From positions 186,001 to 250,000 of the forward strand of contig NZ_CP059973.1 in NCBI RefSeq assembly GCF_009193295.2: a stretch of DNA of 64,000 nt, read 5' to 3'. The notes beneath the pieces were generated by a model, which saw nothing but the letters and a program-made list of their open reading frames with translations, was not told where the DNA came from and made no database searches. Positions 19,392-27,479 of this stretch are shown here, in pieces; position 1 is the first letter of the stretch, and every line of letters starts with the position of its first letter. The DNA comes from Bacteroides luhongzhouii (lineage in GTDB: Bacteria; Bacteroidota; Bacteroidia; Bacteroidales; Bacteroidaceae). Both the position numbers and the translations under genes were made by a program.

Positions 19392-19922
19392 ATGTCAGTA
19401 TATGCAGCTCAAGTTCATTGCATGGATTATAATGTAGGACGCTTAATCAGTTATCTGGAAGAAAAAGGAGAGTTAAACAACACTTTACTTATTTTCTTGT
19501 CGGATAACGGTGCATGTGCCGAACCTCATCGTGAGAAAGGTTTCGGAACTATCGATATGATTAATAACCCGAAAGAATGGGTGAATCCGTCCTACGGTCT
19601 GCCATGGGCACAGGTTAGTAATACACCGTACCGTAAGTATAAAGTAAGAGCATACGAAGGTGGAACTTCTACTCCGTTGATTATTTCCTGGCCTGACAAG
19701 TATGCGAAATACAATGGTGAGATAAGGTACAACAGAGCTTTCCTGCCTGACATCATGGCAACTTTCATCGATGCAGCGAAAACCAGCTACCCGAAGACTT
19801 ATCATGGAGGAAATGAAATCATTCCTTTGGAAGGTGCAAGTATGCTACCGATATTGACCGATACGGATACAGAATTGCATGAATACATTTTCGGTGAACA
19901 CTTTGACAACTGTGTAGTATGA
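19392..19922 (+). pseudogene. Sulfatase fragment (central part only)
   Basis: The 176 residues resemble the middle to late part of a secreted S1-type sulfatase: YAAQVHCMDYNVGRLISYLEE, a metal-binding-type LSDNGAC motif, RAYEGGTSTPLIISWP and FLPDIMATFIDAA. The N-terminal half with the CxPSR/CxAGR formylglycine site is absent, and the C-terminal end stops early (EHFDNCVV). It has no signal peptide and only a chance start codon. Full-length family members are about 450-550 residues. It follows the SusC/SusD terminator and looks like the relic of a gene deleted at both ends. It cannot be catalytically active without the modified cysteine. Confidence 0.8.
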
Positions 19923-19924
19923 CA

Positions 19925-19971
19925 GAACTGCCCTCTAAAAGTTTTTGCATCTAACTTTTGGAGGGCAGTTC
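19925..19971 (+). terminator. Strong hairpin terminator after the sulfatase remnant
   Basis: gaactgccctctaaaagtt (19925-19943) pairs with aacttttggagggcagttc (19953-19971), a 19-bp stem with one G-T wobble, followed by attttttac. Confidence 0.8.
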
Positions 19972-20035
19972 ATTTTTTACAGCAGGGATAAATTTAAATT
20001 TAGGACTCTTTAGCCCTTCCTTCTATCCTTTATCA

Positions 20036-20686
20036 TCAAGGAAGCATTCCCTCTCTCACAATTTCCACCAAAATCGGTTTCAATCCGCTGACGAAACACT
20101 CCACTGCAATCACCATCAGAATCAATCCCATCAGACGCATCATCACATTATTCCCCGTCTCTCCCAATACATTTACTAATTTCGTGGAAGCACGAAGAAT
20201 AAAAAAAGTCAGCAGATAAATCAAAGCAATAGTACCGATTAATATTCCTTTCATTTCATAAGAATGAGCATCCTGCATCAAGACAATTGCATTGGCAATC
20301 GCTCCGGGACCGCACAACATAGGAATGCCGAGAGGAGTGATAGAGATATCATCCGCATATGTTTTGATTTCTTCATCTTTCAGTTTCATCGGTGTATAAC
20401 GGGCTTGAAGCATATCAAAGCCTATCTTGAAAATAATCACCCCGCCGGCAATACGGAAACCATTGGTAGAGATACCGAAGAACTTGAAAAGGAACTGGCC
20501 GGCAAAGACAAATACCATTAATGTAATAAACGACACAATGGTGGCGCGACGTACGATAGACTGACGCTCCTTATCCGTCATACCATGGGTCATGGTAAGG
20601 AAGACAGGCATCGTTCCCAATGGGTTGGTCAACGTAAAGAATGAAGTGAAACAAAGTAAGGCAAAAGGCAGAAGCGTACTATCCAT
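20036..20686 (-). CDS. MarC-family integral membrane protein
   Basis: A 216-residue inner-membrane protein with six predicted hydrophobic segments and the MarC signatures TNPLGTMPVFLTMT (about 20-33) and GIPMLCGPGAIANAIVLM near 117-134. MarC proteins are annotated as NAAT-type transporters, but the physiological substrate is not established. The start ATG at 20686 gives the normal family length. It is followed on the same strand, 61 bp upstream, by a HAD phosphatase gene; cotranscription is possible. Confidence 0.88.
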   Translation of the reverse strand: MDSTLLPFALLCFTSFFTLTNPLGTMPVFLTMTHGMTDKERQSIVRRATIVSFITLMVFVFAGQFLFKFFGISTNGFRIAGGVIIFKIGFDMLQARYTPMKLKDEEIKTYADDISITPLGIPMLCGPGAIANAIVLMQDAHSYEMKGILIGTIALIYLLTFFILRASTKLVNVLGETGNNVMMRLMGLILMVIAVECFVSGLKPILVEIVREGMLP

Positions 20687-20747
20687 GATTATATCGTATT
20701 TTATACAAAACTAAAACGCAACAAAAATACGACTTAATCCAGAAAAC

Positions 20748-21440
20748 CTATAATAAATTCATTAATTCTTTCAAGGAATGAATGTGATAAGTAGGGAGGA
20801 AAGGGAAAGTAGTCCGTTCCGTCACATTGTAGAAAGCCTGATGCATTCCTACTCCATGTGCCCCGGTTATATCTGCCTCCCAACTGTCACCAATCATCAA
20901 GGATTCGCTCAATTCAGATTGAGTAGCCGACAAGGCAAAATAGAATATCTCCGGCCAAGGTTTCAACACTCCGAGATCTTCCGAGAGAATCACCTTTCTG
21001 AAATATCCGTCCACTCCTGCCGAACGCATCTTGCGTGATTGCAATTCACGAAACCCATTAGAAAGGATATAGAGATTATATTTAGGAGCAAGAAATTCCA
21101 ACACCTCCTTCGCATGAGGCATCAAAGTACTTTTGGTAGGAATAATCGCGAAAAAATCTTTCGAGAAGCGTTCGGCGAGCGATTCATCTTTTACTCCCAC
21201 AGCCTGTAAAGGATAAAAGAAACGCTGGCGATTCAATTCATCCTTTGTTATCTTTCCTTCACCGTACTCAATCCAAAGTTCGGTATTTCTTTGTTGATAA
21301 AGGGTGTAATAATGATCGAACGAATCAAAATAGCGGTCGAACGAATATTTCTGATATACTTCTTCAAAAGTATCACGGGCATTTTGAGAGAAAGCCCAAA
21401 TGGTGTCATCAAGATCAAAAAAGAGATTTTTATATTTCAT
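20748..21440 (-). CDS. HAD-family phosphatase, YjjG-like nucleotidase
   Basis: A 230-residue cytoplasmic haloacid-dehalogenase hydrolase. Motif I is FFDLDDTIW (nucleophile D9, acid D11), motif II ILSNGF, and motif IV MIGDSWEADITGA. The helical cap with YQQRNTELW and the length fit the YjjG/YfnB group, which dephosphorylates pyrimidine 5'-nucleotides and protects against non-canonical pyrimidines. The precise substrate is inferred from family resemblance only. Confidence 0.85.
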   Translation of the reverse strand: MKYKNLFFDLDDTIWAFSQNARDTFEEVYQKYSFDRYFDSFDHYYTLYQQRNTELWIEYGEGKITKDELNRQRFFYPLQAVGVKDESLAERFSKDFFAIIPTKSTLMPHAKEVLEFLAPKYNLYILSNGFRELQSRKMRSAGVDGYFRKVILSEDLGVLKPWPEIFYFALSATQSELSESLMIGDSWEADITGAHGVGMHQAFYNVTERTTFPFLPTYHIHSLKELMNLL

Positions 21441-21470
21441 CAGTAGTTATGCGTAATAAGAAATAAAAAA

Positions 21471-21513
21471 GCCAATGTGCTAATTTCTTGAATCCAGGAA
21501 TCAGCACATTGGC
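21471..21513 (-). terminator. Terminator after the coiled-coil lipoprotein gene
   Basis: gccaatgtgct (21471-21481) pairs with agcacattggc (21503-21513), an 11-bp perfect stem located just beyond the minus-strand stop at 21536 with an A-run (T-run on the coding strand) at 21461-21470. Confidence 0.7.
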
Positions 21514-21535
21514 AATTCAAAAAGGGATATCTACC

Positions 21536-22393
21536 TTATTTTACCTGGATAACCAAGTATCTGGATACACTCCAGAATTCAGTAGGATTAGTAATCTTCA
21601 GTGTCAACTGGCCTTTGTCATCTTTTACCAATTCATAAGAACCGGACGGATGAGTAGTCAGTAACTCAGCACGCTTAGAGTACAACTTGATTTCTTTTGT
21701 TGTACGGATATCGATTTGAGTGAAATAATCCTTATTGAAATCAGCGCTCTTCAATACATCTCCGCTCTGAAGAATTTTTTGAGCTTTCAATTCAGATTTA
21801 GTACCGAATACAAACCAAGCCGCATTCAGGCTCTTTTCCTGTTCAGCAACAGTTTTAGCTTTTGCTTCGTTTTCTGCAGCCAACGTTTCTTTAGCGGCAG
21901 ACAAGTCGCTGACAGCAGCATCCAGTTCCTGGATACGGATATTCTTGGAAGCCAGTTCTGTTTGAAGTTCTTCGATACGCTGTTGTTTAGCATTCAATTC
22001 AGCAGTCAAAGCGGCAACAGCTTTTTTCATCTGTGCAGAATTGTAATTGCTATTCTTCAACTGTGCCTGTAATTTTGCAATCTGCGCTTTGTTTTCTTCC
22101 ATTTGCTTGGAGATAAATTCGATATCAGAAGCAATCTGTTGCTTGGCACTGGCAGAGTTTTCAGTGATGGTCCCACGCTGCAAGTCAACACGGCTTTCGG
22201 CAGCATTGATCTTACGAAAACCTTCCTGAACTTCATTGAAAGTACCCATCATATCATCCAGTTCAGCATTGCGCTGATTCAGTTCCATCAAAAGAGAATC
22301 ATTTTCAGCTTTCAGGTCTTTATTTCCACCTTTAAAGCCATCACACGAAGCCAACATGGCTACGCATACAAATAAAACAGCTAACTTTTTCAT
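21536..22393 (-). CDS. Coiled-coil surface lipoprotein (Cbp1-like)
   Basis: A 285-residue protein with a lipoprotein signal (AMLASCDGF, cysteine near 17), followed by a long heptad-rich coiled coil (about 28-195, with many Lys/Glu/Gln/Ala) and a globular C-terminal domain of about 90 residues (from SLNAAWFVFGTKSELKAQKIL). It resembles the Bacteroides family annotated as Cbp1-type collagen-binding adhesin, but I cannot verify binding and treat that as a name by resemblance. Likely outer-membrane anchored. Other readings: a cell-envelope spacer or murein-associated lipoprotein. Confidence 0.75.
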   Translation of the reverse strand: MKKLAVLFVCVAMLASCDGFKGGNKDLKAENDSLLMELNQRNAELDDMMGTFNEVQEGFRKINAAESRVDLQRGTITENSASAKQQIASDIEFISKQMEENKAQIAKLQAQLKNSNYNSAQMKKAVAALTAELNAKQQRIEELQTELASKNIRIQELDAAVSDLSAAKETLAAENEAKAKTVAEQEKSLNAAWFVFGTKSELKAQKILQSGDVLKSADFNKDYFTQIDIRTTKEIKLYSKRAELLTTHPSGSYELVKDDKGQLTLKITNPTEFWSVSRYLVIQVK

Positions 22394-22426
22394 ACGTTTA
22401 CGTTTTACGTTTTTTAATGAAATTAT

Positions 22427-23101
22427 TTAATCATCTATTCCTGCTAATACTATCACAATCTCGCCCCGGGGTTCGGTAACGGTAAAGTGTTCTATCAATT
22501 CAGCCAAACTGCCTCGAACAGTTTCTTCGTGGAGTTTGGATATTTCACGCGACACGGTTGCCTGACGTTCAACACCGAAATATTCGGCAAACTGCGTTAA
22601 CGTCTTCAACAGACGGTGGGGTGATTCATAAAACACCATCGTGCGGTGTTCTTCCGCCAATGTCTTCAGTCGTGTCTGCCGTCCTTTCTTCTGGGGAAGA
22701 AATCCCTCGAAGCAGAACTTCTCATTCGGCAATCCCGATGCAACGAGTGCCGGAACAAAAGCTGTTGCTCCCGGCAAGCACTGCACTTCGATACCGTTGC
22801 GCACACATTCACGAACAACCAGAAATCCGGGATCGGAAATTCCAGGCGTTCCGGCATCCGAAATAAGTGCTACCGTTTCACCAGCCTTTATTCTATTAAC
22901 AACACTTTCCACCGTTTTATGTTCATTAAATTTGTGGTGGGATTGCATTGCATTCTTTATTTCAAAGTGTTTCAGCAAAATACCGGAAGTACGTGTATCC
23001 TCCGCCAAAATCAGATCAACCTCTTTCAGAACTTTGATAGCACGAAAAGTCATGTCCTCCAGATTCCCTACCGGCGTAGGCACTACATATAGCTTTCCCA
23101 T
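22427..23101 (-). CDS. rsmI: 16S rRNA (cytidine1402-2'-O)-methyltransferase RsmI
   Basis: Methylates C1402 of 16S rRNA at the decoding centre using SAM. The 224-residue chain has the tetrapyrrole-methylase fold signatures: VPTPVGNLEDMT at the N-terminus, LAEDTRTSGILLKHF, ALISDAGTPGISDPG (about 78-92), LPGATAFVPALVASG and a conserved FEGFLPQKKG. This is the compact version without the C-terminal extension. The adjoining gene at 23107 is on the same strand with a 5-bp gap, so they are probably cotranscribed. Confidence 0.95.
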   Translation of the reverse strand: MGKLYVVPTPVGNLEDMTFRAIKVLKEVDLILAEDTRTSGILLKHFEIKNAMQSHHKFNEHKTVESVVNRIKAGETVALISDAGTPGISDPGFLVVRECVRNGIEVQCLPGATAFVPALVASGLPNEKFCFEGFLPQKKGRQTRLKTLAEEHRTMVFYESPHRLLKTLTQFAEYFGVERQATVSREISKLHEETVRGSLAELIEHFTVTEPRGEIVIVLAGIDD

Positions 23102-23106
23102 TTGTT

Positions 23107-23727
23107 TTATGCTGATTGATTAAAATATTTCTTTAGCAGTTCCAAAAAATCATTCACCGCCTCTTTTTCTTCATTTATTTCGACTTTCGAGGACAAAAAT
23201 GCGACCGCAGTCTTGTAGGAACTCATTACTGATATCTGTTCGATAACACGATTCATCAAATCAGTGTCCCCTCCGAACAGCTCACGAGAAAAACGGAAAG
23301 AATCATTCAGGCTGATAGCATGTCGCAAGCCGGCAGATAATTTGAGACTTTCTCCCAACACTGCCGATTTAAGTTCTTCCTCTTTCACAACAGTTTCAAC
23401 TACAGGCTCCTCAACAATTGCCGGTTCCTCTTTTTCCCCTTCTTCTTTCACAACAACAGATTCAAGAGATTGTATAATAACAGGGGAATCTACTTCAGAT
23501 TCGGCAACTTCGTTAGTATCTTCCACTGTTTCTTCTACAGCTGACGTAGAAGTCAACTGAACAGCATCCACTTCCTGCTGTAGTTCATCCAAACGTCCCT
23601 GCATCCGTGTAATGCTCCGCTTCAACAGTTCAGACAAAGTCAGAGTCGGCTCCTTGGTAAACGAATCCATGAGGTAGTTCAACTCATGAACATCCAACTC
23701 AATATCTGTTAATAGCTTCTGTTTCAT
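23107..23727 (-). CDS. Conserved hypothetical protein with acidic linker
   Basis: Not recognised beyond a Bacteroidetes hypothetical. The 206 residues comprise an N-terminal helical segment (about 1-55, ending in a short coiled coil RMQGRLDELQQEVD), a very acidic low-complexity linker rich in Glu/Val/Pro (about 60-118), and a C-terminal helical domain (SAGLRHAISLNDSFRFSREL to the end) that looks well folded. There is no signal peptide. It is only 5 bp upstream of rsmI and probably in the same operon. Confidence 0.7.
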   Translation of the reverse strand: MKQKLLTDIELDVHELNYLMDSFTKEPTLTLSELLKRSITRMQGRLDELQQEVDAVQLTSTSAVEETVEDTNEVAESEVDSPVIIQSLESVVVKEEGEKEEPAIVEEPVVETVVKEEELKSAVLGESLKLSAGLRHAISLNDSFRFSRELFGGDTDLMNRVIEQISVMSSYKTAVAFLSSKVEINEEKEAVNDFLELLKKYFNQSA

Positions 23728-23803
23728 GTCAGTCCATTGTTTATACGGTGCGAATGTAGGAATAATTTATGCAATAACTTAAAATAATGGATAATTTAAC
23801 AGT

Positions 23804-23830
23804 TCTTGCACATTGAATTGCTTACCTTTG
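23804..23830 (+). promoter_or_regulatory. Candidate promoter for tdk
   Basis: The -7 box tacctttg (23823-23830) fits TAnnTTTG exactly, with a ttg -33-like element about 17-19 bp upstream, 38 bp before the tdk ATG. Confidence 0.6.
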
Positions 23831-23867
23831 TCCACATATTTATTTAATCAAGAAAACACAAAATCTC

Positions 23868-24467
23868 ATGGTATTATTTTCAGAAGACCACATACAGGAG
23901 ACCAGGAGAAGAGGCCGGATCGAAGTTATCTGCGGTTCCATGTTCTCCGGAAAAACAGAGGAATTAATTCGCAGAATGAAGAGAGCAAAATTCGCAAAAC
24001 AACGTGTAGAAATATTCAAACCGGCTATTGATACCCGTTATTCAGAAGAAGACGTAGTCTCTCATGACAGCCATTCTATCGCTTCTACCCCCATCGATTC
24101 GTCAGCCAGTATTCTACTGTTTACTTCAGAGATAGACGTAGTAGGTATTGATGAAGCACAGTTTTTCGATAATGGTTTGATTGACGTATGCAACCAGCTC
24201 GCCAACAATGGTATCCGTGTCATTATCGCAGGCTTGGATATGGACTTTAAAGGAAATCCGTTCGGGCCTATGCCACAATTGTGCGCCATTGCCGATGAAG
24301 TCTCCAAAGTTCATGCAATCTGTGTAAAATGTGGCCAGCTGGCTTCTTTCTCACATCGTACAGTCAAGAATGAGAAACAGGTTCTTTTAGGTGAAACAGC
24401 CGAATACGAGCCTTTGTGTAGAGAATGTTATCTCCGTGCACGAGGGGAAGATGAGCAGAAAATATAA
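23868..24467 (+). CDS. tdk: Thymidine kinase (type II)
   Basis: Phosphorylates thymidine to dTMP with ATP in the pyrimidine salvage pathway. The 199-residue protein has the P-loop GSMFSGKT (23-30), the catalytic DEAQFF motif (95-100) with E96 as likely general base, and a zinc site formed by C152, C155, C184 and C187. The length and lasso region match bacterial type II enzymes. The next gene begins 21 bp downstream on the same strand. Confidence 0.96.
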   Translation: MVLFSEDHIQETRRRGRIEVICGSMFSGKTEELIRRMKRAKFAKQRVEIFKPAIDTRYSEEDVVSHDSHSIASTPIDSSASILLFTSEIDVVGIDEAQFFDNGLIDVCNQLANNGIRVIIAGLDMDFKGNPFGPMPQLCAIADEVSKVHAICVKCGQLASFSHRTVKNEKQVLLGETAEYEPLCRECYLRARGEDEQKI

Positions 24468-24488
24468 ACTCTATAAAAAAAGCAGATT

Positions 24489-25622
24489 ATGGAAAGGAAA
24501 AAGATAACATTCGACAGTTTTATACGCGGTTCCATCGGATGTGTGTTAGTCGTGGGAATATTAATGCTTGTGGAACGCCTTAGCGGAGTGTTATTACCTT
24601 TCTTTATTGCCTGGCTGATAGCTTATATGGTCTATCCGTTAGTCAAGTTCTTCCAGTATAAGCTACGATTGAAAAGCCGCATTATTTCCATCTTCTGTTC
24701 CTTATTCCTTATTACGGTTATCGGAATCACTTTATTCTATCTGTTAGTACCGCCGATGATTTCGGAAATAGGCAGAATGAACGACTTGCTGGTGACTTAC
24801 CTCACCAATGGAGCCGGTAACAATGTACCTAAGAATCTTTCTGAATTTATCCACGAGAATATTGATCTTCAGGCACTGAACCGTATATTAAGTGAAGAGA
24901 ATATCCTGGCGGCAATCAAAGACACTGTCCCCAGAGTGTGGACTTTGCTTGCAGAATCTCTCAACATTCTATTCAGCATCCTTGCCTCCTTTATTATATT
25001 ATTATATGTAATCTTTATATTACTGGATTATGAAGCGATAGCTGAAGGATGGCTGCATCTACTACCCAATAAATACCGCACGTTTGCCTCCAACCTAGTT
25101 CACGACGTACAGGATGGTATGAACAGATATTTCCGTGGACAGGCTTTAGTTGCTTTCTGCGTAGGTATTCTCTTTAGCATTGGTTTCCTGATTATCGACT
25201 TCCCAATGGCTATTGCTCTGGGCCTTTTCATCGGAGCATTAAATATGGTTCCCTACTTGCAAATCATTGGTTTCCTTCCCACTATCTTATTGGCGATCCT
25301 CAAAGCCGCCGACACCGGACAGAACTTCTGGATTATCATTGCATGCGCATCAGCCGTCTTCGCAATCGTACAAATCATACAGGATACCTTTCTTGTCCCT
25401 AAAATCATGGGGAAGATTACCGGACTGAATCCTGCCATCATCCTTTTATCTCTTTCCATCTGGGGTTCATTAATGGGAATGCTCGGCATGATCATCGCCT
25501 TACCACTAACAACTTTAATGCTCTCCTACTACCAACGCTTTATTATCAACAAAGAAAAGATAAAATATGATGAAGTAGAAACCTCTGATAATCAAGAAAC
25601 AAGCCATAACGAGAAAAAATAA
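24489..25622 (+). CDS. AI-2E/PerM-family membrane transporter
   Basis: A 377-residue inner-membrane protein with about eight hydrophobic segments. Family features are the N-terminal VLLPFFIAWLIAYMVYPLVKFF, the central FRGQALVAFCVGILFSIGF, a GLFIGALNMVPYLQIIGFLPT segment and PAIILLSLSIWGSLMGMLGMIIALP near the C-terminus. The family includes exporters of various solutes; the substrate here is unknown, and the AI-2E name does not imply autoinducer transport. The C-terminal tail is hydrophilic. Confidence 0.9.
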   Translation: MERKKITFDSFIRGSIGCVLVVGILMLVERLSGVLLPFFIAWLIAYMVYPLVKFFQYKLRLKSRIISIFCSLFLITVIGITLFYLLVPPMISEIGRMNDLLVTYLTNGAGNNVPKNLSEFIHENIDLQALNRILSEENILAAIKDTVPRVWTLLAESLNILFSILASFIILLYVIFILLDYEAIAEGWLHLLPNKYRTFASNLVHDVQDGMNRYFRGQALVAFCVGILFSIGFLIIDFPMAIALGLFIGALNMVPYLQIIGFLPTILLAILKAADTGQNFWIIIACASAVFAIVQIIQDTFLVPKIMGKITGLNPAIILLSLSIWGSLMGMLGMIIALPLTTLMLSYYQRFIINKEKIKYDEVETSDNQETSHNEKK

Positions 25623-25646
25623 TTGAAACTTTTTTCTACGGAATGC

Positions 25647-25676
25647 TTGCAAATTAAATAAAAGTAACTACCTTTG
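25647..25676 (+). promoter_or_regulatory. Candidate tRNA-Lys promoter
   Basis: The -7 box tacctttg (25669-25676) with ttg at 25647-25649, about 40 bp before the mature tRNA. Confidence 0.6.
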
Positions 25677-25716
25677 CACCCGCAATCAGGAAATAACTGA
25701 TCCGCAAATAAGGATT

Positions 25717-25789
25717 GATTCGCTAGCTCAGCAGGTAGAGCACAACACTTTTAATGTTGGGGTCCTGGGTTCGAGCCCCAGGCGGATCA
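25717..25789 (+). tRNA. tRNA-Lys (anticodon UUU)
   Basis: A 73-nt cloverleaf: acceptor gattcgc pairs with gcggatc (one G-U), the D arm is gctcagcaggtagagc, the anticodon stem caaca/tgttg encloses loop cttttaa with anticodon TTT, and the T arm is cctggg ttcgagc cccagg. CCA is not encoded. Its 3' 13 bases form the left attachment site of the mobile element that follows. Confidence 0.93.
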
Positions 25790-25791
25790 CT
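25777..25791 (+). repeat. attL, 15-bp direct repeat in tRNA-Lys
   Basis: cccaggcggatcact, identical to 38429-38443. It covers the 3' side of the T arm and the acceptor stem of the tRNA gene, the classical integration target of tyrosine integrases. Confidence 0.85.
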
Positions 25792-25813
25792 GAAAACAAA
25801 AGAAAAATCAAGC

Positions 25814-25846
25814 AAATCCCTGATAATCAGATATTATCAGGGATTT
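25814..25846 (+). terminator. Terminator after tRNA-Lys (element-borne copy)
   Basis: aaatccctgataat (25814-25827) pairs with attatcagggattt (25833-25846), followed by cttttttct. Sequence around it resembles the hairpin after attR at 38447-38481, suggesting that the element carried a replacement tRNA terminator. Confidence 0.75.
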
Positions 25847-25990
25847 CTTTTTTCTGGCAGGTAGCAGAAAATAGCCGTTTCAAGCATATTATCGGTGGAT
25901 AAATCGTGGGACTAAAATTTAGTTCTAAAAAGGGGTCAATGTAAAAAACAGGTTGAAGTGTTAAAAAACTACCCGAGTGTGAGATTCTTT

Positions 25991-26974
25991 TTAGGCGCAT
26001 AGCTTGGAGAGTCTGAACAGAAAGAATGGGATATCAGTAACGCCTCGGAATTGACTTCTGAATGCCTTGACTTTTGCGTTGAAAGATTCAGCGCCGGCAT
26101 TGGTGGAACGGTTGACAAAGTAATTCAGGATTGTGTCATAGTGGTTGCGGAATGTTTCTGTAACAGTGCGGAATTGGCCTCCGGCCATTTTCTCCACTTT
26201 GTCGTACCATCGGGCAAGATTCAGCCGGGCAGTGTCCTTATCAACTTTTTGGTTGAATATGCGGGTGAGGTCCATGGCAAGATCATACGCGTGTTTCAGC
26301 TCGGGATAAAATTCAAAAATGATGTCGGCTCTCCATTGCTGGGACTTCGTCCATTTGGAGGCATGTTTTGTCAGAATGTATTTGGCACGTGCAAGGAGCT
26401 GTTTCCGGGTGTCGCCGTTGGCATAACGGTAAGGAACATACGGAATGCCCTCCCTGCGACAGCGTGCAATCTCTTCGTTTTCAATATCCCTTGCCATCCA
26501 CCGCAGAGATATCCGCAGCTCGTCTATGGCATCGTAGTAGAGTTTATGGACATGAAAACGGTCGTTGGTCACGATGGCTTTGGGGAATGACCGACGGGCT
26601 ATGAGCATCATGGATGACGAAAGGTCGAGCGTTATCTCTCTTACCGTCTTTCGTCTGGCAGAAGATATCTTCTCAAGAACTGCAATGACCGTTTCAGCCC
26701 TGGTACCACGTATCGCCGCAACAAGCGCGCCCTTCCCGCCGTGAGCGTCACGGTTGGTGACAAAGGTATAGAGCTCGCCGCAGCTGAGCGAAGACTCGTC
26801 GATGGCCAGGTTCGGACCGATGTTCTGCGGATATAGCACGTACCCATCGGCGTGACACAGCTGCTTCCACTGCCTGTAGCCACTGAAAATCTCCTTATAC
26901 TGCCGCGATAGGTTGGAGCCATTTACACCGTAATGAGCACCGATTGAGCGTATGCTCTCAGGGGTGGATTCAAT
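25991..26974 (-). CDS. IS transposase, DDE type (ORF2)
   Basis: Catalytic transposase with the ISL3-like pattern LAIDESSLSCGELYTFVTN, REITLDLSSSMMLIARRSFPKA, TNDRFHVHKL and, near the C-terminus, NAGAESFNAKVKAFRSQFRG. The frame is open for 327 codons back to an ATT at 26974, with a stop 4 codons further upstream. So there is no ordinary start codon covering the conserved N-terminal part (ESIRSIGAHYGVNGSNLSRQ); the first GTG at 26839 would remove it. ORF2 is +1 relative to ORF1 and overlaps its end, which ends in the SD-like run aaaagaggagg. Expression may rely on frameshifting or an unusual ATT start. Confidence 0.8.
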   Translation of the reverse strand: MESTPESIRSIGAHYGVNGSNLSRQYKEIFSGYRQWKQLCHADGYVLYPQNIGPNLAIDESSLSCGELYTFVTNRDAHGGKGALVAAIRGTRAETVIAVLEKISSARRKTVREITLDLSSSMMLIARRSFPKAIVTNDRFHVHKLYYDAIDELRISLRWMARDIENEEIARCRREGIPYVPYRYANGDTRKQLLARAKYILTKHASKWTKSQQWRADIIFEFYPELKHAYDLAMDLTRIFNQKVDKDTARLNLARWYDKVEKMAGGQFRTVTETFRNHYDTILNYFVNRSTNAGAESFNAKVKAFRSQFRGVTDIPFFLFRLSKLCA

Positions 26975-27317
26975 CCTCCTCTTTTAAAAAAGCAACGAAC
27001 TCAGGGGTCAGGCGGCTGCCTTCTTCCGTCAGATCGTAGTCATAGGTAAAGATACTCCCGTCTTCCATGTCGCGCCACTTACGCCGTCGCACATGCAAGT
27101 ATACCGCCTTCCCGCGAATCGGAAAATCCTGTATCACACGTTCTTCGGTAAAGCCATATTCGCGGACAGTACCCTTCTTGTAATCTTCGCGAGACATATA
27201 ACCACGCTCGTCAAGCCAGTAATCCAGCCGTTCGTACGTTTCCTCGTAGTTGACAAACTCAAAGTTGGCCGTGATAATCTCCGGAAAGATTGTTTTTAAT
27301 ATCTGCCATTGTTTCAT
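26970..27317 (-). CDS. IS accessory protein (ORF1), N-terminal region of ISAon1-type transposase
   Basis: 115 residues, starting MKQWQILKTIFPE and ending AFLKEED. It resembles the small protein encoded upstream of ISAon1/ISL3-like transposases in Bacteroidetes, probably a DNA-binding N-terminal module. It sits inside the terminal repeats, directly upstream of ORF2 with a few bases of overlap in another frame. Confidence 0.75.
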   Translation of the reverse strand: MKQWQILKTIFPEIITANFEFVNYEETYERLDYWLDERGYMSREDYKKGTVREYGFTEERVIQDFPIRGKAVYLHVRRRKWRDMEDGSIFTYDYDLTEEGSRLTPEFVAFLKEED

Positions 27318-27479
27318 ACCGCAAAGTTAGCAAGACTATCACATTTTAACAACCTGTTTTTTACATTGACCCCTAAAAAGTCCCACGAATTTACATCTTT
27401 CTCACTGATTCATAGCATTTTGCATAGACTTACTTTGGAAGAGAATACATCGTTTTGTAACTTAAAAAACGATGTAAAA

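Larger units (their letters stand above)
25932..27373 (-). mobile_element. Two-ORF insertion sequence, ISL3-like/ISAon1 type (1442 bp)
   Basis: Perfect terminal inverted repeats of about 24 bp (ggggtcaatgtaaaaaacag at 25932, its reverse complement ending at 27373) flanked by a direct taaaaa on both sides (25926-25931 and 27374-27379), a probable 6-bp target duplication. It contains two minus-strand genes. It is inserted between attL and the integrase of the element. Confidence 0.88.

Noticed and set aside
26641..26922. 93-residue minus-strand ORF in the IS
   Set aside because: It is an out-of-frame shadow of the transposase, with Arg/Ser-rich composition and no family features.
25991..27373. 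The IS as cargo terminus or boundary of the 12.7-kb element
   Set aside because: It has its own inverted repeats and target duplication inside the att repeats, so it is a separate later insertion.
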